DNA of 64,000 bases from Noviherbaspirillum galbum (GTDB lineage: Bacteria; Pseudomonadota; Gammaproteobacteria; Burkholderiales; Burkholderiaceae_D): contig NZ_JAAIVB010000079.1 of assembly GCF_010974945.1 (NCBI RefSeq), forward strand, positions 62,001 through 126,000. The letters are read 5' to 3'. Position 1 is the stretch's first letter. Each line of letters begins with the position of its first letter. The translations under genes and the position numbers were made by a program. Of this stretch, positions 47,416 through 58,120 are shown one piece after another. The notes under the pieces were generated by a model. The model made no database searches. It was not told the DNA's origin and was given only the letters and a program-made list of their open reading frames with translations.

Positions 47416-48279
47416 CTAGTCAAGCTCGCGGTGCCGCAGGAGCACGCGTTCGCTGGTGCGGAAATGTTTCGACAACTGCTCGACCATGTACACCGAACGG
47501 TGCTGGCCGCCGGTGCATCCGACGGCGATGGTGAGGTAGCTGCGGTTGTCGTTCTTGAATGCCGGCAACCACTTCTCGACGAAATTGCGGATGTCGGCCA
47601 GCAGTTCGGCGACCTGCGCCTGGGCGCTCAGGAAATTGATGACCGGCTCGTCACGGCCGTTGAACGGGCGCAGGCTGAGGTCATAGTAAGGGTTGGGCAG
47701 GACGCGCACGTCGAACACCAGGTCGGCATCGAGCGGCACGCCGTACTTGAAGGCGAAGGATTCGAACAGCAGCGTCAGGGGCGTGCGCTCCGACTGCACC
47801 AGGTCCTTGATCCAGGCGCGCAGCTTGTTCGCCGACAGGCCGGAGGTGTCGATCGCATGCGCAAGCTCCTCGATCGGCGCAAGCATTTCGCGCTCGCGCA
47901 GGATGCATTCGGTCAGGGTAGGGAGTTCCTCGTCGGGCTGGTCGGGCCGGGTGCGGTGCGACAGCGGATGGCTGCGGCGGGTCTCGGAAAAACGCGCGAT
48001 CAGCGACTCGGTCTTTGCGGTCAGGAACAGGACCTTGATGTCGAGGCCTTCCTGGCGCAGCGACTGGATGTCGGCCGGCAGCGTGGCGAGGGAAGCGGCG
48101 CTGCGCGCGTCCATCGCGACGGCCACCGAGTCGGCGCCTTCCTCGAGCCGCGTGGCGACGAGCTGGCGCAAGAGCTTCGGCGGGAGGTTGTCGACGCAGT
48201 AATAGCCGGCGTCTTCGAGCGCATTGAGCGCGACGGATTTTCCAGAGCCGGAGATGCCGGTGATGAGGATGATTCGCAT
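47416..48279 (-). CDS. rapZ: RNase adapter / nucleotide-binding protein RapZ
   Basis: 287 residues. P-loop 'ITGISGSGKSVALNALED' at the N-terminus and C-terminal 'VGCTGGQHRSVYMVEQL' mark the family. In E. coli it directs RNase E to small RNAs controlling amino sugar synthesis. Genomic linkage to hprK and ptsN is typical of betaproteobacteria. An in-frame start six codons upstream (48297) is possible. Confidence 0.95.
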   Translation of the reverse strand: MRIILITGISGSGKSVALNALEDAGYYCVDNLPPKLLRQLVATRLEEGADSVAVAMDARSAASLATLPADIQSLRQEGLDIKVLFLTAKTESLIARFSETRRSHPLSHRTRPDQPDEELPTLTECILREREMLAPIEELAHAIDTSGLSANKLRAWIKDLVQSERTPLTLLFESFAFKYGVPLDADLVFDVRVLPNPYYDLSLRPFNGRDEPVINFLSAQAQVAELLADIRNFVEKWLPAFKNDNRSYLTIAVGCTGGQHRSVYMVEQLSKHFRTSERVLLRHRELD

Positions 48280-48317
48280 CCGGGTATCATACCGCAAGAG
48301 CGGTGGGGGCCGCCTTC

Positions 48318-49256
48318 TCAGTCGCTTCCCATTGCCTTCTGCTGACGCTCCATGAATTCCTTGAGCGTATCGATGCCCCGCAACTGCAGGATGGTGTTGC
48401 GCACCGCGGCTTCGAGCAGCACCGCGAGGTTGCGGCCCGCTTCGACGGGAATGATGACCTTGCGCACCGCCATTCCGAGCACTTCCTCGAACTGCGAATG
48501 CAGCGGCAGCCGCTCGTAGTTTTCTTCCAGCGTCTTGCGCCGCACGAGATGGACGATGAGCTTGAGCCGCATCTTGCGGCGCACGGCGGTCTCGCCGAAG
48601 ATGGTCTTGATGTCGAGCAGGCCGAGGCCGCGCACTTCCAGCAGGTTCTGCAGCAGGGGCGGGCAGCGGCCTTCGATCATGTTGGGCGCGATGCGGGAGA
48701 ACTCCACCGCGTCATCGGCCACGAGGCCGTGGTTGCGCGAGATCAGTTCGAGGCCAAGCTCGCTCTTGCCCAGCCCCGATTCGCCGGTGATCAGCACGCC
48801 GACGCCGAGCACGTCCATGAACACGCCATGCATGGTGATGCGCTGGGCGAGTTCCTTGGACAGGTAGACCCGCAGGTAGTCGATGACCTGCGCCGCCGGC
48901 AGTGGCGTGGAAAACAGCGGAATGTTCTTTTCGTCGCAGATCGAGAGGATGTAGGGCGGCGTTTCCAGGCCCTGCGCGATGATGAAGGCCGGCGGTTCGC
49001 CGTTGACGAGTTCCTCCGTCTGGAACTTGCGGGAGGCGGGAGACAGCCGGTTGTAGTACTCGATTTCCTGGTGGCCGAAGACTTGCAGGCGGCCCGGATG
49101 GATGAGGTTGAGGTGGCCGACCTGGTCGGCCGCGGACGTGGCGTCGCCGGAGATGCGGCGTTCTCCGCCGGGGAAGCCGGCGAACCAGCCTAGCTGCAGC
49201 GCTTCCCGCGTATCGTCATAGAGTTGCTGGATCGTGAGGTGGGTAGCGATGGGCAT
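48318..49256 (-). CDS. hprK: HPr kinase/phosphorylase
   Basis: 312 residues. Catalytic His in '[45 protein letters not shown]', including the P-loop, and the conserved '[10 protein letters not shown]' block. It phosphorylates HPr at Ser. In betaproteobacteria it belongs to an incomplete PTS without sugar permeases and links carbon/nitrogen state to regulation. ATG at 49256 is chosen over a TTG three codons upstream. Confidence 0.96.
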   Translation of the reverse strand: MPIATHLTIQQLYDDTREALQLGWFAGFPGGERRISGDATSAADQVGHLNLIHPGRLQVFGHQEIEYYNRLSPASRKFQTEELVNGEPPAFIIAQGLETPPYILSICDEKNIPLFSTPLPAAQVIDYLRVYLSKELAQRITMHGVFMDVLGVGVLITGESGLGKSELGLELISRNHGLVADDAVEFSRIAPNMIEGRCPPLLQNLLEVRGLGLLDIKTIFGETAVRRKMRLKLIVHLVRRKTLEENYERLPLHSQFEEVLGMAVRKVIIPVEAGRNLAVLLEAAVRNTILQLRGIDTLKEFMERQQKAMGSD

Positions 49257-49294
49257 GGATGGCAATCAGGGAAGGGCGACGACGCATTCCCTGA

Positions 49295-49762
49295 TTATGC
49301 ATGCACGCTCGGCTGCCATGCAATGATGCGCGCGTGGACGGAGGCGGCGTCGTTGTCCGAGGAGAGCGCATTGCGGAAATTCTCGTCCGAGAACATCTCG
49401 GCGATCTCCGACAGGATTTCCAGGTGCTGCTGGGTGACCTGGTCGGGAATGAGCAGGAATACCAGCAGCTTCACGGGCTGGCCGTCCGGCGATTCGAAAG
49501 GAATGGGTTCGAGCAGGCGCACGAAGGCGGCGAGCGGCGCCTTGAGGCCCTTGATGCGGCCGTGCGGCACGGCGACGGCATGGCCTAGGCCGGTGGAGCC
49601 AAGGCGTTCGCGTGCGAACAGGTTGTCGGACACGACGGAGCGCGCAATGCCGCAATTGTTCTCGAAGATCAGCCCGGCCTGCTCGAACGCGCGCTTCTTG
49701 CTCGAGACTTCAAGGTCAAGCACGACATTTTGGAGCGGCAGGATTTTGGCTAGATTGGTCAT
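49295..49762 (-). CDS. ptsN: PTS IIA-nitrogen regulatory protein
   Basis: 155 residues, EIIA(Ntr). Phospho-acceptor H67 in 'GLGHAVAVPHGRIKG'. It receives phosphate from the PTS-Ntr chain and regulates potassium uptake and stress responses in other bacteria. rpoN and hpf, which usually precede it, are absent on its upstream side; the next gene on that side is queF. Confidence 0.95.
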   Translation of the reverse strand: MTNLAKILPLQNVVLDLEVSSKKRAFEQAGLIFENNCGIARSVVSDNLFARERLGSTGLGHAVAVPHGRIKGLKAPLAAFVRLLEPIPFESPDGQPVKLLVFLLIPDQVTQQHLEILSEIAEMFSDENFRNALSSDNDAASVHARIIAWQPSVHA

Positions 49763-50002
49763 GTTGCGAAGCTATGATGCAATGCACAATAAGTGCGTAC
49801 GAGACGAATTATAGGCCTCTTTCCAGGATGCGCAATGCTATTAGATAGCCGCAGGCAACATGGTTGTATTGATGAAGAGCAGGCATTTGTAATGTGTATT
49901 GCAAATGCCCTGCCCGCCAAACGCATTCCGTCCGGTTGGACAGGATTTCTCGCCTGAAGTTTCTGCCTGGAATATCCTCGCGGCATCTTTCTTCGGCAAG
50001 CC
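49763..50002. other. Gap between queF and ptsN with an 8-bp hairpin
   Basis: 240 bp, clearly more AT-rich than its surroundings. It contains an inverted repeat GGCATTTG/CAAATGCC with a 12-nt loop (near 49883-49910), not followed by a T-run on either strand. A 40-codon forward ORF exists but has no ribosome-binding site. Probably the ptsN promoter region; nothing firmer can be supported. Confidence 0.35.
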
Positions 50003-50842
50003 TCACTGGCGCGCGTTGCGCAGGTTGGACGGCCGCTGCCCACTGGTGAAGTTGGAACGCCACGGATTGATGTCGAGGCCGCCGCGGCGCGTGTAGCGGG
50101 CATAAATGGCAAGCTTGTTGGGCTGGCACTGGCGCAGGATGTCCATGAAGATGCGTTCGACGCACTGCTCGTGGAATTCATCATGGTCGCGGAAGCCGAT
50201 CAGGTAGCGCAGCAAACCCTCCTGGTCGATTTGCGGACCGACATAGCGGATCTGCACGCTGCCCCAGTCCGGCTGGCCGGTCACCAGGCAATTCGACTTC
50301 AGCAGGTGCGACACCAGCGTCTCCTCGACGATGGGCGACTCGCGGTCGGCGCGCAGCAGCGCCGCGTCGGGCCGGTAGGAATCGACCTCGATGTCGAGGC
50401 GGTCGAGCAGCAAGCCCTCGAGTTCGCCGAACTGCATGCCGCCGAACTGGTCGGGAGCGACGAGCCTGACCTGCACCGGCGCGCCGAAACCGTCGGACAG
50501 GTCGTGGCGCAGTACTTCCGCCAGCGCTTCCGGGCTGGCGAGCCGGGTCTGGTTGAACGAGTTGAGGTAGAGCTTGAACGATTTCGACTCGATGATGTTG
50601 GGCGAATCGGCCGGCACGGTAAAGGTAGCGATCGCAACCTGCGGCTTGCCGCGGGCGTTCAGCCAGGAGACTTCATAGGCGTTCCAGATGTCCACGCCGA
50701 AGAAGGGCAGGGTGCCGCTCACGCCGATCTCGTCGCGCTTGGGCTGGCGCGCGATCGGAAACAGCAGAGAGGGCGCGTATTCCGCCTCGTAGGCCGCCGG
50801 CTTGCCGAGCGGCGAGTGTTCAGGAAGATTCGATGTGCTCAT
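50003..50842 (-). CDS. queF: NADPH-dependent 7-cyano-7-deazaguanine reductase
   Basis: 279 residues, the long bimodular YqcD-type QueF. NADPH motif '[17 protein letters not shown]' in the first half; catalytic Cys in '[17 protein letters not shown]'; Glu/His in '[10 protein letters not shown]'. It reduces preQ0 to preQ1 for queuosine in tRNA. Confidence 0.96.
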   Translation of the reverse strand: MSTSNLPEHSPLGKPAAYEAEYAPSLLFPIARQPKRDEIGVSGTLPFFGVDIWNAYEVSWLNARGKPQVAIATFTVPADSPNIIESKSFKLYLNSFNQTRLASPEALAEVLRHDLSDGFGAPVQVRLVAPDQFGGMQFGELEGLLLDRLDIEVDSYRPDAALLRADRESPIVEETLVSHLLKSNCLVTGQPDWGSVQIRYVGPQIDQEGLLRYLIGFRDHDEFHEQCVERIFMDILRQCQPNKLAIYARYTRRGGLDINPWRSNFTSGQRPSNLRNARQ

Positions 50843-50965
50843 GTGAGGATGATGGATAGACAGGCTTCGTGCCGCGAGGAAAGAAACGAGGGTGGGGCGG
50901 CATGCCGGGACATGGCCAACATGGGCACGCCATCGTCCGCTTTCAAGCGTGGCCGCCGAGACCTC

Positions 50966-51688
50966 TCAAACCTTCAGGCGGAACGGGTTGAAATTCGTGC
51001 CGCGGTCGAAGTAATCCTCGTTCTCCTTGCGCTTCAGGAAACCGACGACCCGGTACGTCACCGGCGTCATGACGACTTCCCAGCCAGTCTTGAGGAAATA
51101 CTGGGCGATGATCACGGACAACAATTGCTGGTTCGACCAGATGCCATAAAAGGCGATCACGTAGAACAGGCCGGAGTCGACGAACTCGCCGCAGATGGTC
51201 GAGCCGATGGTGCGCATCCAGAGATGCTTGCCGCCGGACTGCACCTTCATCTTGGCCATCACGTAGCTGTTGACGAAGCTGCCGCACCAGAAGGCCAGCA
51301 TGGAGGCAGCCACGATGCGCGGCGTATTGCCAAACACGCCCTGCAGGTGGGACTGGTACTCGGTATTGAACGGATCGGCCGCCGGCTTCAGCGACAGCAC
51401 CACCACCGACATGAACGAGGCAAAGGCCAGCGCGCCGAAGCCCGCCCAGATCACCCGCCGGTCGCGGCCGTAGCCGTACACCTCGGTCAGCACGTCGCCG
51501 AAGATGTACGAGACCGGGAAGAACAGCACGCCCGCCCCGAAGGTGACCGTTCCCAGCAGCGGCAGCGTCACCTCGGCCGCCTTGGCCGCGCCGATCAAAT
51601 TGGAGCACAGCAGGACCGTGACGAAGGCCGCCATCACGAAGTCGTAGTACTTGTACTGCCCGATCGGGCGCGGTGGAGTGGTTGTCAT
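50966..51688 (-). CDS. Queuosine precursor transporter (YhhQ/QPTR, DUF165)
   Basis: 240 residues, about six transmembrane helices. 'YKYYDFVMAAFVTVLLCSNLIGAAK', 'FPVSYIFGDVLTEVYGYGRDRRVIWAGF' and 'RTIGSTICGEFVDSGLFYVIAFYG' are family blocks. It imports preQ0/preQ1. The adjacent queF supports this assignment: imported preQ0 can be reduced directly. Confidence 0.93.
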   Translation of the reverse strand: MTTTPPRPIGQYKYYDFVMAAFVTVLLCSNLIGAAKAAEVTLPLLGTVTFGAGVLFFPVSYIFGDVLTEVYGYGRDRRVIWAGFGALAFASFMSVVVLSLKPAADPFNTEYQSHLQGVFGNTPRIVAASMLAFWCGSFVNSYVMAKMKVQSGGKHLWMRTIGSTICGEFVDSGLFYVIAFYGIWSNQQLLSVIIAQYFLKTGWEVVMTPVTYRVVGFLKRKENEDYFDRGTNFNPFRLKV

Positions 51689-51721
51689 TCTCGCAGGCCG
51701 TGGGGTGGGTTAGATGCGGAG

Positions 51722-53245
51722 TTACAGGAAAAGCTTGTAAGCGGGATTGTCGCTCTCGTCCCAGTGGCGGTATCCCAGCGTCGACAGGAATTCGCGGAAG
51801 GCTTTCATCTCCTTCTTCGGCACCTGCAGGCCCACCAGGATGCGGCCGACGTCGCCGCCCTGGTTGCGGTAATGGAAGAGGCTGATGTTCCAGTTGGGCG
51901 CCATGCTGTCGAGGAAGCGCATCAGCGCGCCGGGACGCTCGGGAAACTCGAAGCGGTACAGCAGTTCGTCGTGCGCCAGCGGGCTCTTGCCGCCGACGAG
52001 GTGGCGGATATGCAGCTTGGCGAGTTCGTCGTGCGTCAGGTCCAGGGCGCGGAAGCCGTGCTTCTGGAAGTTCTTGAGGATCTTGCCGGGCTCGTCGCGG
52101 TTGGAGATCTGCACGCCGACGAACACATGCGCCTCGCGCGAGTCGCTGATGCGGTAGACGAACTCGGTGACGTTGCGCGGGCCGACCTGCTCGCAGAAGC
52201 GCTTGAAGCTGCCGCGCTCCTCCGGGATGGTGACGGCGAAGACCGCCTCGCGGGCCTCGCCCACCTCGGCGCGCTCGGCGACGAAGCGCAGGCGGTCGAA
52301 GTTCATGTTCGCCCCGCAGGCGATCGTGACCAGGGTCTCGCCGCGGATGGGCTTCTTGGAGCCCTGCGAGCGCTCGATGTATTCCTTCGCCCCGGCCACC
52401 GCCAGCGCGCCGGAGGGCTCGAGGATGCTGCGCGTGTCGGTGAACACGTCCTTGAGCGCGGCGCAGACCGCGTCGGTGTCGACGGTGATGATTTCATCGA
52501 CGTACATCTTCGCCAGGCGGAAGGTTTCCTCGCCGACCAGCTTGACGGCCGTGCCGTCGCAGAACAGGCCGACGTCGGGCAAGGTGATGCGCCGGCCCGC
52601 CTTGAGGCTGCGCGCCATGGCGTCGGAATCGGTGGATTGCACGCCGATGATCTTGATGTCCGGGCGCACCGCCTTGACGTAGGCCGCCACCCCGGAGATC
52701 AGGCCGCCGCCACCGATGGCGGCAAAGATCGCATGGATGGGGCCCTGGTGCTGGCGCAGGATTTCCATGCCGATGGTGCCCTGGCCGGCGATCACGTCCG
52801 GGTCGTCGAAGGGATGGACGAAGGTCAGCTTGTGCTTCTTCTCGAGGGTGATGGCGTGGTTGTAGGCATCGGTGTACGAGTCGCCGAACAGCACGACTTC
52901 GCCGCCGCGCGCCTTGACCGCCTCGATCTTCACCGGCGGCGTGGTGGTCGGCATGACGATCACCGCGCGGCAGCCGAGGCGGGCGGCCGCCAGCGCCACG
53001 CCCTGCGCATGGTTGCCGGCCGAGGCGCAGATCACGCCGCGCTTGAGCTGGGCCGGGGACAGGTGCGCCATCTTGTTGTACGCTCCACGCAGCTTGAAGC
53101 TGAAAACGCTCTGGATATCCTCCCGCTTGAAGTAGATCTGGTTGTCCATGCGCTCCGAGAGGGTGGGAGCGTATTCGAGCGGGGATTCGACCGCCACGTC
53201 GTAGACGCGGGCGGTCAGGATTTTCTGGAGGTAGTCGGTAGCCAT
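51722..53245 (-). CDS. ilvA: Threonine ammonia-lyase, biosynthetic
   Basis: 507 residues. PLP lysine in 'QSVFSFKLRGAYNKMAHL', 'SAGNHAQGVALAA', the PLP phosphate loop 'IGGGGLISGVAAY'. Two C-terminal ACT-like domains ('REAVFAVTIPEERGSFKRFCEQVG' and 'YRFEFPERPGALMRFLDSM') give isoleucine feedback. It makes 2-oxobutyrate, the first step to isoleucine. ATG 53245 is chosen; the frame extends 18 codons further without support. Confidence 0.96.
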   Translation of the reverse strand: MATDYLQKILTARVYDVAVESPLEYAPTLSERMDNQIYFKREDIQSVFSFKLRGAYNKMAHLSPAQLKRGVICASAGNHAQGVALAAARLGCRAVIVMPTTTPPVKIEAVKARGGEVVLFGDSYTDAYNHAITLEKKHKLTFVHPFDDPDVIAGQGTIGMEILRQHQGPIHAIFAAIGGGGLISGVAAYVKAVRPDIKIIGVQSTDSDAMARSLKAGRRITLPDVGLFCDGTAVKLVGEETFRLAKMYVDEIITVDTDAVCAALKDVFTDTRSILEPSGALAVAGAKEYIERSQGSKKPIRGETLVTIACGANMNFDRLRFVAERAEVGEAREAVFAVTIPEERGSFKRFCEQVGPRNVTEFVYRISDSREAHVFVGVQISNRDEPGKILKNFQKHGFRALDLTHDELAKLHIRHLVGGKSPLAHDELLYRFEFPERPGALMRFLDSMAPNWNISLFHYRNQGGDVGRILVGLQVPKKEMKAFREFLSTLGYRHWDESDNPAYKLFL

Positions 53246-53411
53246 GCTGTGATTGTCTGCGCTTCTGTCTTGGTGATGCCGGATCGGGAAATGGGGCAAA
53301 AGAACCGGTCATTATAATGGAGCGCTCCCAGCCATGGCCTTGCCGGACTGATATTGACCATATCAGCCATCAACACCTTGTCCTGCCATTGACCTGTTCA
53401 TTACCGCACCG

Positions 53412-53900
53412 ATGATCGAATCCGCCATCCGCTGGCTGTTCAGCTACCTTGCCATCCCCGACGTCGGGCTGACGTCGATCTTCATCATCAGCACCGTCTC
53501 GGCGACCCTGCTGCCGCTCGGCTCCGAGCCGGCGGTGTTCGCCGTGGTCAAGGCCAATGGCGCGCTGTTCTGGCCAGCGATCCTGGTCGGCACCGCCGGC
53601 AACACGCTAGGCGGCATCATCGACTACTTCATGGGCTACGGCGCCAAGCAGGCCTTCGCCGCGGAGCGCCGGAGCCGCTGGTTCGGCTGGCTGGAACGCT
53701 TCGGCGCCAAGGCCATGCTGCTGGCCTGGCTGCCGGGCATCGGCGATCCGATCTGCACCCTGGGCGGATGGCTGAAATTGCCCTTCTGGCCCTGCGTGGC
53801 CTACATGGCCATCGGCAAGTTCCTGCGCTATCTCCTCATGACCTGGATGCTGCTGAACGTCCCCGACGGTTTCTGGCGCAGCCTCACGAACTTGTTCTAG
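53412..53900 (+). CDS. YqaA/DedA family membrane protein
   Basis: 162 residues with about four hydrophobic helices. 'STVSATLLPLGSEPAVFAVVKANG', 'GTAGNTLGGIIDYFMG' and 'WLPGIGDPICTLGGWLKLPF' are characteristic of the YqaA branch of the DedA/SNARE-associated superfamily, which includes lipid flippases and transporters. Substrate unknown. Confidence 0.87.
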   Translation: MIESAIRWLFSYLAIPDVGLTSIFIISTVSATLLPLGSEPAVFAVVKANGALFWPAILVGTAGNTLGGIIDYFMGYGAKQAFAAERRSRWFGWLERFGAKAMLLAWLPGIGDPICTLGGWLKLPFWPCVAYMAIGKFLRYLLMTWMLLNVPDGFWRSLTNLF

Positions 53901-54103
53901 CGGAAACGAAAGCCAGCCCAAAGCAACAGATATGGCGAAAAAGTGAACAAAATCGCGGACTTGGCCTCAGGGAGTGTAGGGCTGTTGCCTCCTGGTGCGT
54001 TGCAATAAGCTAAAATGAACCCTTTGCGGCTCCGCTTTCCGGCGGCATGTCCGGAAGCGATTCCCGAGCCGAGCCGTCCTTCCAGGGTTGACCCGATTTT
54101 CCG

Positions 54104-57100
54104 ATGAACGCCCCCGCACAAATCCAGGCTTTGCTCGCCGACACCCCGACCGGGGCGGCGCCCACGCGCTTGCGCGAAATTCCCTACAACTACACCTCGT
54201 TCTCCGATCGCGAGATCGTGATGCGCCTGCTGGGCGAAGCGTCCTGGCAGATCCTCGACGAACTGCGCGGCGAGCGCCAGACCGGCCGTTCCGCGCGCAT
54301 GCTGTACGAGGTCCTGGGCGACATTTGGGTGGTCCGCCGCAATCCCTACCTGCAGGACGACATGCTCGACAACCCGCGGCGCCGCCAGGAATTGATCGAT
54401 GCCCTCAACCACCGCCTGGCCGAGGTCGAGAAGCGGCGCCTGCACACCGAGACGGCCAGCGCCGATCCGCAGGGCGCGCGGCGCAGCGCCAACGTCGAGG
54501 TGCTGGTGCGCGCCGCCCGCAAGGCGGTGGCCGACTTCGCCGAGGAATTCCGGCAGACCTACGACCTGCGCAAGCGCGCGGTGCGCGTGCTGGGCCGCTA
54601 CACCGCCAAGGACAACATCAAGTTTGACGGCCTGTCGCGCGTTTCGCACGTGACCGACGCCACCGACTGGCGCGTGGAATATCCCTTCGTCGTGCTCACG
54701 CCCGACAGCGAGGAAGAAATGGCCGGCCTGGTCAAGGCCTGCATCGAGCTCGGCCTGACCATCATCCCGCGCGGAGGCGGCACCGGCTACACCGGCGGCG
54801 CCGTGCCGCTGACGCCGATGTCGGCCGTCATCAACACCGAGAAGCTGGAGCAGATCGGCGCGGTCGAAATGACCCTCCTGCCCGAGGTCGACCGTCCCTA
54901 CGCCACCATCCATACCGGCGCCGGCGTGGTCACCAAGCGCGTGTCCGACGCGGCCGAAAAGGCCGGCTTCGTGTTCGCCGTCGACCCGACCTCGGCCGAA
55001 GCCTCGTGCATCGGCGGCAACGTCGCTATGAACGCCGGCGGCAAGAAGGCGGTGCTCTGGGGCACGGCCCTCGACAACCTGGCAAGCTGGCGCATGGTCG
55101 ACCCCAACGGCGACTGGCTCGAAGTCACCCGCATCGGCCACAACCTCGGCAAGATCCACGACGCGCCGGTGGCCCGCTTCAAGCTGGAGTGGACCCATCC
55201 CGCCGAGAAGGGCGCAAAGTCCGGCGCTCCCTTCCGCACCGAGATGCTGGAAATCGAAGGCCGCCGCTTCCGCAAGGAAGGCCTGGGCAAGGACGTCACC
55301 GACAAGTTCCTCGCCGGCCTGCCGGGCATCCAGAAGGAAGGCTGCGACGGCCTGATCACCTCGGCGCGCTGGATCCTGCACAAGATGCCGAAGCACACGC
55401 GCACCGTCTGCCTCGAATTCTTCGGCCAGGCGCGCGACGCCATTCCGTCGATCGTAGAGATCAAGGACTTCCTCGACGCCGAGACGAAGAAGGGCGGCGC
55501 CATCCTCGCCGGCCTGGAACACCTCGACGAGCGCTACCTGCGCGCGGTCGGCTACGCCACCAAGTCCAAGCGCGGCATCCTGCCCAAGATGGCCCTGTTC
55601 GGCGACATCGTCGGCGACGACGAGGAAGCCGTGGCGCGCGCCGCCTCGGAAGTGATCCGCATCGCCAATACCCGCGTCGGCGAGGGCTTCGTCGCCGTCA
55701 GCCCCGAAGCGCGCAAGAAATTCTGGCTCGACCGCGCCCGCACCGCCGCCATCGCCAAGCACACCAACGCCTTCAAGATCAACGAAGACGTCGTGATCCC
55801 GCTCGATCGCATGGGTGAGTACACCGACGGCATCGAGCGCATCAACATCGAGCTGTCCATCCGCAACAAGCTGCAGTTCGTCGGCGAGCTGAAGGACTTC
55901 TTCGCGCAAGACAGCAGCCATCTGCCGCTCGGCAAGAGCGAGGATGCCGAAGCCAACGACATTCCGCCCGAGGAACTGCTGGGCGACCGCGTGGCGCAGA
56001 CGCGCGCATTGATCGACCTGGTGCAGGCGCGCTGGTCCTACCTGCTGGACAACCTCGACAAGCCGCTCAGGGACGCGCACGACGACCTCGCCGCGCTGCA
56101 GATCCCGATGATGTGGGTCGAGGAGCGCATGCAGCGCCAGCCCGACGCCATCATCTTCCACGTGGTACAGGACCGCACCATCCGCGTGTCCTGGAAGGCC
56201 GAAATCCGTGCCCAGCTGCGCCAGATCTTCAACGGCGCCGCCTTCAAGCTGATCCTCGACGAAGCCGCCGCCATCCACAAGCGCGTGCTGCGCGGCCGCG
56301 TGTTCGTCGCCCTGCACATGCACGCCGGCGACGGCAACGTGCACACCAACCTGCCGGTGAACTCCGACCACTACCAGATGCTGCAGGACGCGCATGCCGC
56401 GGTGGCCCGCATCATGGTGCTGGCGCGCTCGCTCAACGGCGTTATCTCCGGCGAGCACGGCATCGGCATCACCAAGCTCGAATTCCTCACCGAGTCCGAG
56501 ATCGCCGACTTCCGCGACTACAAGAAGCGCGTCGACCCGGAAGGCCGCTTCAACAAGGGCAAGCTGCTCAACGACCCGGACATGCCGGCCGACCTGCGCA
56601 ACGCCTACACGCCGTCCTTCGGCCTGATGGGCCATGAATCGCTGATCATGCAGCAGAGCGACATCGGCGCCATCGCCAACAGCGTCAAGGACTGCCTGCG
56701 CTGCGGCAAGTGTAAGCCGGTCTGCGCCACCCATGTGCCGCGCGCCAATTTGCTTTACTCGCCGCGCAACAAGATCCTCGCCACCTCGCTGCTGGTCGAA
56801 GCCTTCCTCTACGAAGAGCAGACCCGCCGCGGCGTGTCGATCAAGCACTGGGAAGAGTTCGAGGACGTGGCCGACCACTGCACCGTCTGCCACAAGTGCG
56901 TCAATCCCTGCCCGGTGGACATCGACTTTGGCAACGTCTCGATGAACATGCGCAACCTGCTGCGCAAGATGGATAAGAAGTCCTTCAACCCCGGCACCGC
57001 GGCGGCGATGTTCTTCCTCAACGCCACCGATCCGCAGACCATCAACGCCACCCGCGCGGCGATGACCGGCCTCGGCTTTAAGGCGCAGCGCTTCGCCAAC

Positions 57101-58105
57101 GACATGCTGAAGAAGGTCGCCCGCAAGCAGACCAAGGCGCCGCCCGCCACCCATGGCAAGCCGCCGGTCAAGGAGCAGGTGATCCACTTCATCAACAAGA
57201 AGATGCCGGGCAACCTGCCCAAGAAGACCGCGCGCGCCCTGCTGGACATCGAGGACGACAAGGTCGTGCCGATCATCCGCAACCCGCAGACCACCACGGC
57301 CGACACCGAGGCGGTGTTCTACTTCCCGGGCTGCGGTTCGGAGCGCCTCTTCTCCCAGGTCGGCCTCGCCACGCAAGCCATGCTGTGGCACGTCGGCGTG
57401 CAGACCGTGCTGCCGCCGGGCTACCTCTGCTGCGGCTATCCCCAGCGCGGCTCCGGCCAGTACGACAAGGCCGAGAAGATGATGACCGACAACCGCGTGC
57501 TGTTCCACCGCGTCGCCAACACCCTGAACTACCTCGACATCAAGACCGTGGTGGTGTCCTGCGGCACCTGCTACGACCAGCTGCAGAGCTATGAATTCGA
57601 GAAGATCTTCCCGGGCTGCCGCATCATCGACATCCACGAATACCTGCTCGAGAAGGGCGTGAAGCTGGAAGGCGTGGATGGCGTGCGCTACATGTACCAC
57701 GATCCCTGCCATACGCCGATGAAGCAGCAGGACCCGATGAAGACGGTCAATGCGCTGATTACCACCGTCGACGGGCAGAAGGTCGAGAAGAACGAACGCT
57801 GCTGCGGCGAATCGGGCACCTTCGGCGTCAGCCGCCCCGACATTTCCACGCAGGTCCGTTTCCGCAAGGAAGAGGAAATGCGCAAGGGCGCGGACAAGCT
57901 CCGGAACGATGGCTTCAAGGGCGAGGTCAAGATCCTCACCTCCTGCCCGTCCTGCCTGCAGGGCCTGAACCGCTACAATGAAGACGCGGACACGACGGCG
58001 GACTACATCGTGATCGAGATGGCGAAGCACCTGCTCGGCGAGAACTGGCTGCCCGAATACGTGGCGCGCGCCAACAGCGGCGGCATCGAGCGCGTGCTCG
58101 TCTGA
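54104..58105 (+). CDS. Giant FAD/Fe-S oxidoreductase (DUF3683 + GlcD-like + GlcF-like fusion)
   Basis: 1333 residues. Order: DUF3683 (about 20-170); FAD-binding PCMH domain (about 190-400, '[21 protein letters not shown]'); FAD-oxidase C domain (about 560-840, '[15 protein letters not shown]', '[13 protein letters not shown]'); two [4Fe-4S] motifs ('[11 protein letters not shown]' near 863 and '[12 protein letters not shown]' near 926); two CCG domains (CCG near 1109 and 1234). It therefore joins a D-2-hydroxyacid dehydrogenase flavoprotein (GlcD/D-lactate type) to its GlcF-type iron-sulfur subunit. It probably oxidises a 2-hydroxy acid and feeds the respiratory chain; the substrate is not readable from sequence. 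It is monocistronic or heads the run with HIT and DUF971. Confidence 0.9.
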   Translation: MNAPAQIQALLADTPTGAAPTRLREIPYNYTSFSDREIVMRLLGEASWQILDELRGERQTGRSARMLYEVLGDIWVVRRNPYLQDDMLDNPRRRQELIDALNHRLAEVEKRRLHTETASADPQGARRSANVEVLVRAARKAVADFAEEFRQTYDLRKRAVRVLGRYTAKDNIKFDGLSRVSHVTDATDWRVEYPFVVLTPDSEEEMAGLVKACIELGLTIIPRGGGTGYTGGAVPLTPMSAVINTEKLEQIGAVEMTLLPEVDRPYATIHTGAGVVTKRVSDAAEKAGFVFAVDPTSAEASCIGGNVAMNAGGKKAVLWGTALDNLASWRMVDPNGDWLEVTRIGHNLGKIHDAPVARFKLEWTHPAEKGAKSGAPFRTEMLEIEGRRFRKEGLGKDVTDKFLAGLPGIQKEGCDGLITSARWILHKMPKHTRTVCLEFFGQARDAIPSIVEIKDFLDAETKKGGAILAGLEHLDERYLRAVGYATKSKRGILPKMALFGDIVGDDEEAVARAASEVIRIANTRVGEGFVAVSPEARKKFWLDRARTAAIAKHTNAFKINEDVVIPLDRMGEYTDGIERINIELSIRNKLQFVGELKDFFAQDSSHLPLGKSEDAEANDIPPEELLGDRVAQTRALIDLVQARWSYLLDNLDKPLRDAHDDLAALQIPMMWVEERMQRQPDAIIFHVVQDRTIRVSWKAEIRAQLRQIFNGAAFKLILDEAAAIHKRVLRGRVFVALHMHAGDGNVHTNLPVNSDHYQMLQDAHAAVARIMVLARSLNGVISGEHGIGITKLEFLTESEIADFRDYKKRVDPEGRFNKGKLLNDPDMPADLRNAYTPSFGLMGHESLIMQQSDIGAIANSVKDCLRCGKCKPVCATHVPRANLLYSPRNKILATSLLVEAFLYEEQTRRGVSIKHWEEFEDVADHCTVCHKCVNPCPVDIDFGNVSMNMRNLLRKMDKKSFNPGTAAAMFFLNATDPQTINATRAAMTGLGFKAQRFANDMLKKVARKQTKAPPATHGKPPVKEQVIHFINKKMPGNLPKKTARALLDIEDDKVVPIIRNPQTTTADTEAVFYFPGCGSERLFSQVGLATQAMLWHVGVQTVLPPGYLCCGYPQRGSGQYDKAEKMMTDNRVLFHRVANTLNYLDIKTVVVSCGTCYDQLQSYEFEKIFPGCRIIDIHEYLLEKGVKLEGVDGVRYMYHDPCHTPMKQQDPMKTVNALITTVDGQKVEKNERCCGESGTFGVSRPDISTQVRFRKEEEMRKGADKLRNDGFKGEVKILTSCPSCLQGLNRYNEDADTTADYIVIEMAKHLLGENWLPEYVARANSGGIERVLV

Positions 58106-58120
58106 CCGCGGCGCGCAACG

